A stretch of 64,000 nucleotides of DNA, from assembly GCA_013398055.1 (NCBI GenBank), contig VZRS01015169.1:434001-498000 (forward strand), given 5' to 3'. Shown piece after piece: positions 37,952 through 51,340 of this stretch (positions are counted from its first letter, which is position 1; each line of letters starts with the position of its first letter). This DNA comes from Ifrita kowaldi. Taxonomy: Eukaryota > Chordata > Aves > Passeriformes > Cinclosomatidae. The notes under the pieces are model-generated. The model made no database searches, was not told the DNA's origin, and saw nothing but the letters and a program-made list of their open reading frames with translations. Position numbers and translations under genes: made by a program.

Positions 37952-38010
37952 AGAAATAAGAGGCTTAGGTTGGATATGAGGAATAATTTCCTCACTGAAA
38001 GGCCTGCCTG
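37952..38010 (+). mobile_element. Short CR1 LINE relic
   Basis: GGCTTAGGTTGGATATGAGG followed by AATAATTTCCTCACTGAAAG matches the CR1 ORF2 end segment, where consensus copies read 'ggttggatattaggaaaaatttcttcactgaaag'. Both ends are lost. Confidence 0.7.
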
Positions 38011-38817
38011 CTAGAGGCTGCACCACACAAAGAATATGCCCAAAGTCCTACTCTCCATGAGGACAGAAGAGGGGATGTCTCTCCTTACACAAGCAGACAT
38101 GAAGAGGGACAGTTCATCTGCATCCTTGCATGCAGACTTCCCTGAAATATGGCATGGCATGCAATATTTTTAATATAAAAATGTACAATTATTTTTCTTT
38201 TCTGAAGTCTTTTTCTGAGAACTGTTAGCTTGGAGCTTCTGGAGAATCCCGAGTGAGAAGTAAAAACCTGGACCAAGTCTGTAGTGCCAAAGTGGCTGAT
38301 CTCCCACTGAGCACAGAGGAAGACCTAATTCTGGAGAGGAAGATTCTGTGGGATACAAAAGGCTGGAGGAAAACTCCTTGGAGAAGCTTCCAGAAGAGGA
38401 TTTCTGTCTAGCAGATCTGCCAGAAGTTCGGTGCTCCCTAAAAGCAATGCTGACAACAGATTGTTCTCCTGGAATTTGCTTTGGGAAACAACTTTTATGA
38501 TTAAAAGCAAAAGCTTTAAATGGCCAGAAGTTTTGCTGACTCTGTTTGAAGGATACTGATATTTTAACTGAGAGCATTAGTTTCTCCAGTAAGAAGTTTT
38601 TGATGGCTAGGGATCTGTGGTGGTCCAAACGTAGTTTAAATATAAGTGATTTACATTTTCTATAAAAAAAAAAGCAGGAGGTGAGGAAAGTTTCACTGAG
38701 CACAATGAAAGAACTCTGGATTTATATGGAATAAAATAATAACCAGGCTGAACTGCCAAACCCCTTAATGACCACATTCCCTTTCCAGAGATGGAAAAAG
38801 AGAAGGTTACCAGCACC

Positions 38818-38833
38818 TTTTTTTTTTTTTTTT
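38818..38833 (+). repeat. Poly-T run (T16)
   Basis: Uninterrupted T16. It could be the reversed tail of an unrecognised retroposon. Confidence 0.8.
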
Positions 38834-40697
38834 CAACCTCACATTTCCAGGAATCTCTTTTCTTTGTTTTTCACATCAGGATTAGAAAAGGTACGGGTAA
38901 GATATCAAGATAAAGGTCATCCTTAAGTATATTTAGTCTGATTGAAAGTAGGAAATACCAGAAATCCCTCCAGATTCCCAACTCCACTTGGCCATTTCAA
39001 GAAACACAGATAAATCCCCCAACATCTGCTTGCCTATCAACCACACCAAAAGGGAAACTGCAAACCATCTGCTTTTTGGAAAGCAATACCCAAGCAGTTT
39101 GTTCCTGAGCTGGCTGGTGCTTCAGGCCCTGCACTTTCTCTGTGTCAGTGACCAAGGGCAGGGAAGGGACCCTGCAGAGGGACACCCCCGGCTCCTTGGC
39201 ACCTGGGGGAGCTGCCAAGGAACCCCCTGCCTCTGTCTGCTCCCCTTCAGATGGGCTGTGACAAGGGCTCCTGCTCTCAGGAAAGACAGGTCAGGGCTAG
39301 TTCACCAAACATGAAAGGATCTGCTCTCTGGTCCCTGACATGTTACGTGGAATTTGTATTTTGGATCAAGTCACGTGTGCCATGGGTTGTTATTTTAAAT
39401 TACATTCAAGGTGTGTGCTGTATATTTGCATCCTGTGCTGCAGGAAGGGATTTTTTTGAAGTTCTTCTTTTTGTCTCAATGTACTATAATAATGTCTCAA
39501 ATGGGCTATAATTTGGAAGAGTATCTGTGATGCTGCAGATGCTTTGAGCAAGAAAAGAATAATTTTTGTCACTGGAGGTTAAGCCACGTTGAGGGAGCTC
39601 CATGTAATAAAACACCCAAACACCTTGGGCCCTTTCTTCTCTTTTATTTCCAGCGCTGCCTGGGATTTTCAGCTTCCTGGATATGCATGGCATTGCAGAG
39701 GGGATCACACATGAACCCTACAGTAGGTGCTGTGTAACAGGGATGGGAACAGAGTCCAGATCGTTCTACCCACAGACTCACACTCTTGCTGCAAGGTCAT
39801 GACTGGCTTGATCACCAGTCACTCGTACAAAAAAAACCTGCAGTGTGCTTGAGGGAGGTGGAAAGGAGGTTAATCTAGATCACAGGGTATTTTCTGATTT
39901 GCGAGACCCAAATCAGAGGTTGATCTCCACTTTGCACCAGTGGGTTACTTCAGCAAAATACTTTCTTAGAACCTGCTTCATCTGCCATTTTTTAACCTGT
40001 GGCTCCACTTCTGCTCAAGCAGCTTTTTTGCCAAGGATAGAAACATCTTGGCCAGTTTTGGCTTTTATCATGTTAGCTGCTATCTCAGAAAAGGACCAAG
40101 TTCCAGATCACAAAATATTTCCTTCTCTGGTAGCTGGAGAAGGAAGGTGTGGCTTACTGGAGAAGCCCTGTGAGCAGCAGAGAGCCATGAGCAGAGGAGA
40201 GACCTGCAGAATGTGGAAAACTCTGTCTGTTCTGCAGCTGAACAAAAATGCAAAACAGTTGCTTCAGCACTGGTTAAAAATACCTGTGACTTGATCCTGC
40301 CAGAATTGAAGGAAGTCTGTTCTAGGTTAAGAAAGGCATTTTAAAAAAAAAGTCGTTTTGCAACAGTGCAGATGTTTGCTTTAGTGTCACCAACATCCCA
40401 GGCTGAAAGGCTGCAGGAATGAACACACACCCATGTCTCACTGGGCAGCTCACCATCCAGAGCTGGCATTTCCATCTTCTTTATCACTAGGAGATTTAAT
40501 AATCTGCCATGTTGCAGAAGCAGATGAGCAGCACATCCAGTCAGAGTCCTTAATATATTAAATTACTGCAGCTACATCCACTTGCCAGTTACCTGCAAAG
40601 CCCCTGATTTCTGCTCAGAAATGTGCTTTCTGCTTTGCTTGGATCATGGCCAGTTGGCTTGTGGTGCAGCTGTAACCACACCACAGCAGCAAGAAGA

Positions 40698-40793
40698 GAG
40701 GAGCCACCCTGAGGGTTTTCTTTAGCGAGGAGCCACCCTGAGGGTTTTCTTTAGCGAGGAGCCACCCTGAGGGTTTTCTTTAGCAAGGAGCCA
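40698..40793 (+). repeat. Minisatellite, 29-bp unit x 3.3
   Basis: Three head-to-tail copies of a 29-base unit (40698-40726, 40727-40755, 40756-40784) are identical, and a partial fourth copy follows (AAGGAGCCA, 40785-40793, first base changed). The unit begins GAGGAGCCACCCTGAGGG and ends TTCTTTAGC. The perfect identity implies recent expansion, so copy number probably varies in the population. Confidence 0.95.
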
Positions 40794-41743
40794 GAACGTT
40801 GTTTTTCCTTCGTTTCCCTTGGTTTCCTACTTTGGCTTTGCTTTCAAGGTTTGTGGAGGAGGGATGGGTGGTTTTTGGCTGGTCTGTGGAGCTGACCTTT
40901 CCCTGGGTGCTGTGTCCCTGTGGAACTCACAGCCCATGCCAGCACTGCTTGTGGTGTCTGTGCTGGGAGAGCTGATGGATGATGAGGCTGGTGAGGTTGC
41001 AGTTGCAAAGCAGTGGTGAGAAGGCTGACAAAACCTGCTCTTTGCATCGCACAGGGCTCACACTAAAGCCATTAGCAGGGATCCCTGTGCCACAGATGTT
41101 TAGGAAATGGCCCAGAGCGAAGGAGGGACCTGTCACCAAAGAGCATGAGGAGGAGCATGAGCCTGCTCTAGCCCAGAGAGTGAAGGTGGAGCTGGCTTCC
41201 TGCAGCAAGGTTAGCAGGCACTAACATGAGGAATTTGTGGCAGAGCTTCGCCTACTCTTTCACTCCCCAGGCAGCCAAACACCCTCACCTCTTCCTCCTG
41301 GCTCTGCCAGGGGTGCTGCTCCTTCTTCCACTCTTTGCAGCGTGTTGGAACCTACAAGCTCACCAGGAAGGTCCTCAGCAGCACATGGGTGCTGCCCGTG
41401 GTCAGTTAACCCCTTTTTGCAGTAACAGGCTGTGGGCAATCACAGAAGAGGAGGACACTAATCTAGTGCCTACCTAGAGGGAGGCCTGAGGAGGAGCTGA
41501 GGGGAAAACTCCCTCAGCCTCACCATGCAAAGCAGCTTCACAGCCACCCAACACAGCTCCTGCCAGCTACCATGTCCAGCCTCACAGAGGTCTGGATTGG
41601 GAAGGGCTGTTCTGTGCTGCAGTCACTTGCAGACAGATGCAGACAGCAGATGGACATCAAAGTGGTTCCCAGAGCTTTTGTCTCTCCTCCCAGTTCCTCT
41701 TGGCATCTTGTTGGTCCTGAACTGAGTTTTGTTCAGATATTAA

Positions 41744-41903
41744 TCCTTGGAAGTGTTCAAGGCCAGGTTGGATGGGACTTTGAGCAACCCGATCTAGAGA
41801 GAGGTGTCCCTGTCCATGGCAGGAGGGTTGAGCTAGGTAGTCTTTAAGGCACCTTCCACCCCAAACCATTCTGTCAGTTTATTCTATTATTTTATGATTT
41901 ATT
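41744..41903 (+). mobile_element. CR1 LINE 3' end fragment
   Basis: CCTTGGAAGTGTTCAAGGCC, AGGTTGGATGGGACTTTGAG and CAACCCGATCTAG match the end of CR1. The 3' UTR follows (GTCTTTAAGGCACCTTCCAC, CCCAAACCATTCTGTCAG), with a degenerate tail ATTCTATTATTTTATGATT. It is heavily 5'-truncated and non-coding. Confidence 0.9.
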
Positions 41904-44609
41904 AAAAACAATCCTTTTGTTGTTTGGGTTTTTTTTAAAGACTATTTTCTTCACAAACTTGCCTTTCTGTTGGCACCATTCTGTTTTTAAGTCAGGAAAA
42001 TATGTGGGTTTTTATTTTTAAAAAAGACACATTCCTGTGAGCAATGTTAAAAAACAATAACAAAATTATGTCTGAGCTTTTCAGACTTAACATGGAAAAT
42101 ATTTGTTATTCATCTGCTTGGAAAATTACATAAGCCTTGCTCATGTTCTCTCTTTGGTGGAGTTTAGATAAATCGTGCTTCAGAGGGCGCAATATTGATT
42201 CCCACTTGACTCTTGAAACACCAGCCCCAGAGCTGTGTGCTTCTCAGAGCACATCTCTGCTCACTAATTTGCCTGCAAATGCCAAAGCCAGGAGGTTCAC
42301 TTCCATTTCTCTGCCACAAAAAATAAAAGCAACCTTGTGACTGATTGCAGCTGACGAAGGGTAGAAGCTGCATGGGTACAAATGTTTCATTTCATTGCTG
42401 CATCCTCACAGCGCTGCCGTCAGGACGCAGCACAGATGCTGCACATGAGCCCTGTGTGTCCCTGCCAGGCTGGTTCAGCACTGACATGAGTGGGGAAGAT
42501 GGCACAGCTTGGGTTTAAGGTTTTTTTTTTTCTGCCTACTTTTTTTCCACATCTGTATCAGCTCGAATGCCATCCCTCAGCAGGTTTGTCCTGCTGCACT
42601 GTCCTGACCAGCAGCTGTTCAGTTGTTGCTGTGTTTTCCCCTCTCCAGTCCCAGCATCCTAAATCTCAGTATCTGCAGCTGGTGACAACCATTTGCACCA
42701 TGGCTTGTATCATCATAAATAAACAGGGAATTCAGGTTACAGCACACGTCCCAGCACTGGGTATTACCAAGCAATTAATTCACTTGCCCAGAAAATTCTA
42801 AACACCGTAAATAGATGCCCAGGCAGATTTTTCCAGGGTCCTTTTCCATCAGCTTGCTGTCTGGGTGGGCCCATACTAAACACAGGCCCCCTCTTCAATC
42901 TATAACCACAGATTTGCAGAGAATGTTTTATTTTATTGCTCTGCACACAGCAAACCAGTCAGGGAGGGAAAGGTGGGGGAAACCCCACACAGCTGAAAGC
43001 TGTACTGGCCTCTCCTTTGTTTTGCCTTATCTAGAAAGCCACAAGAGAAAGATACAATCCCTCCAGCTTTTGAGTCTACAAAGCAGATACAGCAGCTAGG
43101 CCTGAGAAGTGATTGTAGCACTGATGATGGATGCTCTCTTAGCAATCTGAAGTCTTCTCTTTGTAAGAAATACCTGTTGTCCACTTCCCCCAACATGTCT
43201 GGAAGCAGGAGGTGCACAAGGCTACCAAAAATAAATCTGGGCAGGTAAAGGTAAGAGGAGTAGGAACTTCCCACCAAAACAGGCTCAGAGTGGCAGAAAA
43301 AAGACTCTGCTGGATACCTTTTTAACAGATGTTTTGGGACTTGCCAGTGATTTTAACAGGAAGGTCTACCAAACTGCAGTTAACAACCTTTAGCCTGGTT
43401 GTGATTCATATCCAAAACTTTATATATAGAGAGGTTTCATGGCCCATCGTTTCTTGTTAGCAAAAAGGGAATTAAGTTCTTTAAAGGAGGATATGGACAA
43501 ATTCCACTTTATTCATGCTGCAGGAACCTGTCTCTGCAGTGTATGGACTGGGGGGTGGGGGGAGATCGAATACTGCACGTACCCATAGTCACTATCTTTT
43601 ACAAGGGAGGAGGTGAAAGCCAATTTCAAGTGTATTGAGCTGCAAATGCCTGCCCCGCAGAACCACCGTGTTAACAAATTGAAACAAATCCCAAGACGAT
43701 GGACAAGCTGTAATAGACATGCAACAAGTTCCAGGCCCGTTATCACACATATCTCTCCTTTCACTTGCCGTGATCTGAATGTCAGCACATTATCATCCCA
43801 GCTCAGGCCCATCTAAAAAGACTGGTTTTAATTTGCTCCACAGAATGGATGCAAGCTCCAAACATCACTCATACCTGACAAGGGCTCATTCTCCAAGACT
43901 GGCAAATCTGGCTGCTTCTGTGGTGACTCTTCTTCTTCATCATCTTCTTCTTCCTTTTATGTTGCATTACCCAACAGAAAGCAGAAAAAAAAAAAAAAAG
44001 GAAAAAGAGGGAAAATGCAAACCATTAAACTTTGTCAAAACGAGGCAGAAAATTTTGAATGGTACTAATACCAAACACAAACATGAATTACATCAAAAAC
44101 ATCTCTCATCAAATAGTCTTGTAACTCATGCCTAGCATTAAAGCAAGGCTCCCAACAGCCCTGTGTCAGACATCACCTCCCCATAATGCCAGTAGTACAT
44201 ATGGAGGAGGTGAAGCTCAGAAATGTTGTGAAGCCTCAGAGAACAACACAGCATTTTACTGAAAAAGCTGGCTGGAGCCAGCTCTAAATCCAAGATTTAA
44301 TCTTGACACTTGAACCCAGTGTTGCCTGTCTCATGCGCCAGCTGAAGTCATTAAGCTTATCTGTCCATTTCAGAAGAGAAAGTTTTACTAGAGTTATTCA
44401 ACTTTTTCATGTTAAAATACTAACTACATTCCTTTGAAAAATCCATTGATGCCAAACACAGAACAAAGGAAAAGGCTGAATTATAATTTTTTTGGAGATT
44501 TTTCCCCTTGATAAGTGAATGTCTTCAGCATTCAGAGGAAAAATCTGTTCACAGCTAAACTTCTGATTCGCCATCTCAGATGTCTTGAGCTAGATCAGAT
44601 GAGCCCTGC
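41904..44609. other. Unique non-coding DNA
   Basis: No exon or large repeat is recognised. It contains a weak CTCF-like AGAGGGCGC context near 42184, a G6-T-G6 run at about 43549-43562, and a TCT-rich tract and A15 run at 43928-43999. Confidence 0.5.
43928..43999 (+). repeat. TCT-rich tract followed by A15
   Basis: A (TCT/TCA)n pyrimidine tract occupies 43928-43958. After a short unique spacer, an uninterrupted A15 run lies at 43985-43999. No known retroposon body can be seen. Confidence 0.65.
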
Positions 44610-45104
44610 CATCTACTGTACCAGCAATAGCGTGTCCAGCAGGACAAGGGCAGTGATTCTTCCCCTGTACTCAGCACTGGTGAGGCCTCACCTCAAATCC
44701 TGGGGTCAGTTTTGAGGCTCTCATGACAAGAAAGACATTGAAGGGCTGGAACAAGTCCAGAAAAGGGCAAAGGAGCTGGGGAAGGGTCTGGAGCACAAGT
44801 CTGATGAGGAGCAGTGGGAGCTGGGAGGGAGTTCAGCCTAAAGAAAAGGAGGCTTCTTACTCTGCAACTCCCTGACAGGAGAGTGTAGCCAGGTGGGGGT
44901 CGGTCTCTTCTCCCAGGTAACAGTGATATGACAAGAGGAAATGGCCTCGAGTTGCACTAGGGGAGGTTTATGTTGGATATTAGGAAAAGGTTTTTTACCA
45001 CGGGAGTTGCCAAGCAGTGGAACAGACTGCCCAGGGAAGTGGCCGAGTCCTGGAGGTATTTAAAAGATGTGTTGTTGTGGCACTTGGGGACATGGGCAGG
45101 AGTG
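44610..45104 (+). mobile_element. CR1 LINE fragment (ORF2 C-terminal region)
   Basis: CR1 ORF2-end landmarks appear in order: CAGCAGGACAAGGGCAGTGA, CCCCTGTACTCAGCACTGGT, GAGGCCTCACC, GGGTCTGGAGCACAAGTCTG, GGTCTCTTCTCCCAGGTAAC, AGAGGAAATGGCCTCGAGTT, GTTGGATATTAGG and GGCACTTGGGGACATGG. Several stops and small deletions interrupt the frame. The copy ends before the 3' tail, so both ends are missing. It appears to belong to a different CR1 subfamily from the copy at 29268. Confidence 0.93.
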
Positions 45105-48100
45105 TGAGCAAGGCAGCCTGGAGGGCTCTGTGCTGGCAGTGGCAAAATGCCACTGAGCCACTGCTGGAGCATAAAGCAGGCAGATCATATTCGTCTTTCA
45201 GAGTAGTATTTCCAGATTAAATATAAGAGGGAAGCTCAGAGAGGTCAGAGGCTGAGATTGACTTTCAGAATGATGCCTTTGACGTCCAAAGAGGGAGGAC
45301 AGGCTTATTAAAAATGCAGTGTGGATTGCAAATCTGTCACACACCCAAGCCACCACGTGGAGCGGGAGGATGGATGAGGCGGCTATGGAGAACCTGCTGA
45401 CAACGACGGCCTCTCAAGTGACGGGTCAGGGAATAGTTTGCTGCTATTCAGCATTGTTTTGACAGAAGCTACACAAAGCAACTGTGTGGGGGGCAAGGAG
45501 CAAATGTTCTCTTCCACTTGGAAGCTTGTTTAAAATCTCGTGGTGGGGAAATAAGACCATGAATGAGAATTAAGTTCTGCATTGATTTAGGAAAATCAGT
45601 TTAGTGAGGCAGAACAGAGAGGGGAGAGAAGCAAAGGGGGAATCGTGGGAATGGAGGGGAGGAGATGGCAACAGCAATGACAGAGAGGAAGAGCAGGCAG
45701 TGCCACTGGGACATGCTGGGTGAATGCTCCACCAGCTTCTGCCATGTCTCTGGCTTTCCACTGCTGTATCCACTGTGGAGCACATCAGGTTCCACCTGCT
45801 GCACCGTTTCTTGGCCACAGTGAAAGTCCCTGTAAGAGACTAAAGCTGACAGTGTCCAGCACAAGGGTAAATGTCAAGAGGCAGCCACACCATCTGCAGG
45901 CAAAGGTTTTGCATGCCCTGCACCGTTTCACTCCCTCTCATCTTTCATCCCTTAGCAGCTGCCCGATGGCTGCCTCACCACTGTCATGGCAGCACCATTA
46001 ACTTGCTGCAAATTGAACCTTCCCCATAGGAAAATTCTGGATAGAAAATTCTAAATAGGAAACTCTTCATGTTTGGTGGAAATTTAAAAACAACAGTATT
46101 CATCAGACGTTGAAGGCAGTGACTCTGGAAATGTTACCAAGATGCCTCACAGGTGTTTAGTTTGGGTTTGAGCTTATGAGTGAGTGAGGTATGCTATAAG
46201 TGCTGTGTTCTCCTTTTACAAGCCATACTCTGTCTCTGAAACCATCTCCTTTTTTCAGGAAATGGAGATTTCAGGCAGATTTTGGGGACATAGAAGCCAG
46301 ATATCCTGGAAGGTACAGATCACAATGCAGGGGGGACCTGAGATAAAGGAATTATATTACGTGAGTCTTAACTGCAGCAGACCAAAATTTTTGGTGAGGG
46401 AGGCATTTATTATAGTTGCAAGATGTAACATCGAAGCATCCAAACAAGTGTAACTCACTACTACATGGGGTCACCACTTTCTCCTGGCAAAGGTTAATCA
46501 GACTTAAGTAACTTGACTGTGGTGAGGCTCTGAAACAGGATGCCCAAAGAAGCTGTGGATGCTCCATCCCTGGAAGTGTTCAAGGCCAAGTTCGATGCGG
46601 CAATGTAGGATTCCTTAGTCAGGGGCTGATGGGTGGACCCAAGGGGAGAGTGTCACTTTTCTGCTTTTTTTATTTTTAAGGATAAATTAATTTCTGTATC
46701 TATCAGAAAAGCAGTTGCCTCAGGCAGTAAAGGGAAGCTAGGAGGGAAGCTACATGGAGTAACAGACTCCCTGCCAGTAAGTGCTGTGAAAATCCTCTTA
46801 ATGCCATCTCCCAAGGACCCCTCTGAGAGAAAGGAGGATGGTCACCTCTCCGTCAGACACAGGTTTAGCCTGGCTTGGATCCAGGTAAACTTTTCCAGAG
46901 TACCAATGACTCTGGAGGTTGCAAGCACTAAACCCTGTGTCTCTCCTCTCAGAGAGGGTCACACACTCAACCCAAACCTGGGGTCACGTGCCCAACCCAA
47001 ATGAATCAGAAAACAACGGGACAAGCAGTACACGAGTGCTCCTCCCTGTCAGGAGTGGGCTGATAAGGAAGGGGTGACGTGGTTAATGACATGCCAGGGG
47101 GATGAAATAATGTCTTGAATGAAAGCACCGTGATAGGCAAGAGTAATATTTATGGGTGTGCAGGGCAACATTTCATACATATTTCAGCACTTCCAAGATA
47201 AAAAGAAAAGGTTTTCTTACGGGCCTTGTGGAGTAGATAAGAGGATTTACAATAGCTACATTTCTGGCCCATAATCCTTGGAAATGAATGTATTTGCTCC
47301 ACATGCCAACTATGACATAGACACGAGCTACATGATCAGCTCATTCCATCATGTAATTTGGGCTGTAATAATTAAAGCTGATCTTTCTGTTTCCCCTTGG
47401 CCCAGCAGAGCATGCAGATGTATCACCCTGCAAAGAACTGGTCACATGGCTGAGACCCAGCCGTGGTTTTAGGTTTTTAGTGGGATGCACGACTCTCACC
47501 CCAGGTCTTAGCCCTTTACCTCTCCCCTCTAGCAAAATCACCTCTGGCTTCCCACCACCACAACTGGTTTAAATCCAGCAGCACCCTCCTCATGTGAGAG
47601 TTATTTGGGAATCTATCCAGCAGGCACTCATCACCTCCACCCCTCTCCTGCAGCACAGCCACAGCTCACTGTAAATTTGGGCAGGGGTTTGACACAAGGG
47701 GAGCAGAGCCCTTTACCCCCACGAGCTGCCCCCCCAGAGAGACCCATGCTGGAAGGGCTCTGCCTGGGGAAGAAGTTGAAAAGGAAGCCCAAGGCTGTGG
47801 TAAGTGGTAGATGAGTGACCATCCAATGAAACTTGAAACAAAGGATCTCTATACCTTCCTAATTCACCTCCAAAGTCCATGTCAGGGGGAAGGAGATGGG
47901 TGATAGCAGGATTATGGCTCTGTTTGGACTTTCAGCTTTGATTGTCACACGTTTCTGATGTGCCTCTGCAGCTCACAGACAAGCCACAGAATTTTCCCTT
48001 GGCAGAAAATCTGCCTTTGTGCCTCTCTAACATAGACTGTGTCTCTTCGGTCCCTGACAAAGAACAAAACCCGCCGAGTCTCCAGGGATAAAAGTAAAGC

Positions 48101-51100
48101 TTGGAGAAAGCTGCGGGATTCTGAAAAAGCCATTGATAACAGGATGCACAGGAAGGATGGAGGATGGGTGTTCACATACGTCCTGTCTGCTGTACCTTTT
48201 CAGTGCCCACCAGGCCAGCAGGGAGCACTTGATCTGACAGATGGTTTTCTTCAGCCCGAGCAAGCCATGGGGGACATCACACACACCCACACTTCCCAGC
48301 TTCCGCTCCCAGGCTCTCCTAAATCCCAGCAAAGAACCTCACTGCCCTTTCACACAAATGCCTGGAGACTAGTAGCTGCCCCCGAAGTGTCCACATCCTC
48401 GTCTGAGAACTGTCAGAATTACTGCCCCTGAGCAGAAAGGGCTTTCTGGCTTGTTCTGACCAAAGCCCTGACACCTGACACAGACACAAGCTCCAAGCGT
48501 CCCTTCCTCGAAGTGGCAGGAAGGTGCCTCTGTGAAGGTCACTTCACATCTCATGTTTGTAGTGTGATCATCACCACTCTGAGCTCCCAATAATTTAGAA
48601 TAGGCTATGCATTACTCATGCAAACCTGAAATTGCCCACAAGGACCACAGGACAGTCTCCGTAATGCAGGGCCCAGCGTTGGTGAGGCACAGCATCAGCC
48701 GTTCTGGGTGTCAGATGTTATCTCTGCCTTCAAAGTGGTGGAGAATGGAGTGTCTCTAATCCACCCAGAGTGGCACTGTTTGTATGATTCACCTCGATAA
48801 ACCCACATGTAAGAACTTCACTTGCTCAGGGCTACAACTGGCTTTAGTGGGATCCCAAAAGATGTTTAATTCTTGGCATGTAAAACTCGATATAAGCTAA
48901 AAAAGAAAGTCCCACCATATTCCATCAGCAAAGGCACCAGCCTCACCTCAAGGTCAGAAAACAGCTGCTGAGCCACTCTGCCATCCATCCCTCAGCCAGG
49001 TCAGAGCTCCCTGAGCAGAAGAGTCACCTTGTCTTTAATTCAGGCTGCGGGTCTAAGGCAAGCACATTTCTCCATAAACAGAGCAAGTCACACAGCCCAA
49101 AAGCATGTGGGAGCCAGAGGCTGTTCTTGGTTTGGGGCTTTCAGCTCCAGAAGAAGCTTCCAGAGGTGTTATAAGTGGCATGTATGCTGCCCATTGCTGC
49201 AGGATCTGAGGTCTTCCTGCATAAAATCAATAGCAAGTCTGGGGGGAATTTCCTGGACTCATTTGCTTTCTCTCTCTTTTTTCAATGTACAAATTGGTGT
49301 ATAGAAATAAATACTATTCCTCAAAATTATGTTTGAGAAAGTTTGTTGATTTTGAGAGGATTCACTTCTCACCTCATTTATTTTGTGGCCGTGGGAGTTA
49401 CAAGATTAGTGGCAAAGCCAGTACTGCAAAGTGGCTTTAGAAAGGGTCCTCTTTATGGTAGAATGGCTTTTCACAAAGAAGGGTGGCATTTTGGAGGGGT
49501 TATAGCCAATCAAACTGGTTTTGCCTGATCTCTTCTTGAAGTTCACTCCCTCTTGCTGGTTTTCCTCAAGGAAGAATGCTTTGTCACAAGCTCTCTCCAG
49601 CCCTGCCCTAGGCTTTGTGATCAAATGCTGAAGCCCATATAAACAGCTTTTGTACTTTCTGCCTGGAAAACCTCTTTGTCCTCTTACAGAAACATTTTCT
49701 CACAATTTCTTTGGGCAGAAACCACTTTCCAGTTGAAATAAAAGCCTCACTTTGTCTGTCTCTAAGCCTCTTGATTGTGTTAAAAGGCACTGGATGCATC
49801 AACAAATTTTAATTCCACCTCAAGATGAAAATGGCCTCTCAAACATTAATGTCTCAGCTTGGAATCATATTCCAGTCTCCATCCTGTTTGTCAAAAACAG
49901 AATGTCAGTCCTGGTCTTCCACCCTCTAGGTCTCAAAGGTGGACCTGAGAGTAAGCTGGGCCTGCAATTACTGTGTATCTCTAAATTGAGAAAGGGTTTG
50001 TAGAAACAAACTGAATGAAGGGGAGGAGGGAGGATCCCATGTGTTATAATAAATACAGGATTTTAAAAAAAGTAAAACCTTACTGGGGACATGGCATTTT
50101 ATAGATTTCTTGCAGAAAGGAGTATGTTTGCGGAAAATTTTGAAAGCTTTTGCTTTTGGACCAGTTTGGAGGAAAATCAAATTTTGTTGCTTTTCGTTTT
50201 CCCAGAGATGATATACCCACCAGAAACAGACTGTGATTTTCAGATAGCTTGTCTATAACCAACCCTGGGCTACAACACAGCACATTTCCTGGCTAAACTT
50301 GTTGATTTCCATGTTCTTTGCTATCCTGATTTTTGCCTTTCCTGCAATATTTGCTCTGCATTTGCAAAAAGACACACATGAGCTCCTGAGTACAGGCTGA
50401 TTCCCACTCACCCAAAACAGAATTTGCTGACAATCACCTGAAATCGCCACATTTTTAATAATGATAGAGTGGGTAAACCTGTAAGGAGAGTAGGCATTAT
50501 GTTAAACCTACTTGTCATTACTTTAGAAAAATAAGGAGACAGGAGGCCACAACAGGAAGTATTGCTTAATATTTGTGCAGAAGAGAAATCCCTTTATATT
50601 CCCTTTCTGTGACTTTTACAGCATTATCATGAATTTTCCCCAAATCTAAAAGGGAGGACAAAGCTCACAAAAATTGACAGCGAGTCCATCCAGTGCCAAA
50701 GAGGAGACAGAAACCCACGGTATCACAGGTGACAAACAGCTCAAGCAAAACAGAGCCATGAGTTCTTTGAGCCAGATATTTGTCACTGAGGAACCTAGTC
50801 AAAGCTTTCTCTGTGTAAAGGAGCAGGTCAGAGGCAGAGCAGAGGAAATCCGCCCAAAAACTGGCCGCAAAATATCAACACGGGAGTTTCTGGGTAGTGA
50901 GAAGAGGAAATTTAAGATGGGCACTGGACACAGGCAGAGGGATGAGCCAGGTCTCCCTATCTGCCCTCAGCTGACACCTGTGTACTTTTCTATGTAGAGG
51001 ACACAAAAATAGATCATGTTTATGACAATAGCAGTATTTCCACAATGTTTTCACAAAGAACAAGTCGTGTAGGCTTCTTTACTTTCACTGACATTTGCTT

Positions 51101-51340
51101 AAAGTCTTGTCCTTGAGACATTTAGTTTCTAGAAAGAGTTTCCTTCAACTTCCACTGCATCCCACACTACTTCTGGTGATCCTGCCAGTGCGTGGCTGTA
51201 TTTGAGAGACTGGATATTTAAGGAACACAGTTGAGAAGATAATTCTCTCGAATAAAAATATTCCCCCACCTCCTCGCTCTTGCTGTGTGTTCTGGTGCCG
51301 AGGGAAGATCCCGCTGGATCTGTGCAACTGGAAAAGGAGT
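45105..51340. other. Unique non-coding DNA
   Basis: No exon is recognised. A short CR1 piece lies at 46517. Positions 47110-47360 look like possible conserved non-coding DNA. A CCACGTGG palindrome sits near 45353 in a small CpG cluster. Open frames of up to 130 codons show no domains. Confidence 0.45.
46517..46605 (+). mobile_element. Short CR1 LINE fragment
   Basis: GTGGTGAGGCTCTGAAACAG, GATGCCCAAAGAAGCTGTGG and CCCTGGAAGTGTTCAAGGCC follow the CR1 ORF2 end ('ttgcccagagaagctgtggatgccccatccctggaagtgttcaaggcc'). The match stops abruptly after a GTTCGATGCGG segment. Confidence 0.85.

Larger units (their letters stand above)
35683..41743. other. Unique non-coding DNA with small tandem repeats and a short CR1 relic
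   Basis: No secure exon is present. The 149-codon minus frame at 35789-36238 is the most protein-like in the region, but it has no recognisable domain and no good splice acceptor. The 177-codon minus frame at 38170-38703 also lacks motifs. This stretch also contains the 16-base duplication at 36258, a short CR1 piece at 37952, a T16 run at 38818 and the minisatellite at 40698. Confidence 0.45.

Noticed and set aside
38170..38703. 177-codon minus-strand frame
   Set aside because: It has no recognisable domain and a Ser/Phe/Lys-rich composition following base composition. One frame of this length is expected by chance in 64 kb read in six frames.
44160..44300. Possible reversed MIR around GAGGTGAAGCTCAGAAATG
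   Set aside because: Agreement is scattered and not convincing without a profile search.
44515..44715. 66-codon plus frame with LPLYSALVRPHL
   Set aside because: It is part of the CR1 fragment at 44610 and not a host gene.
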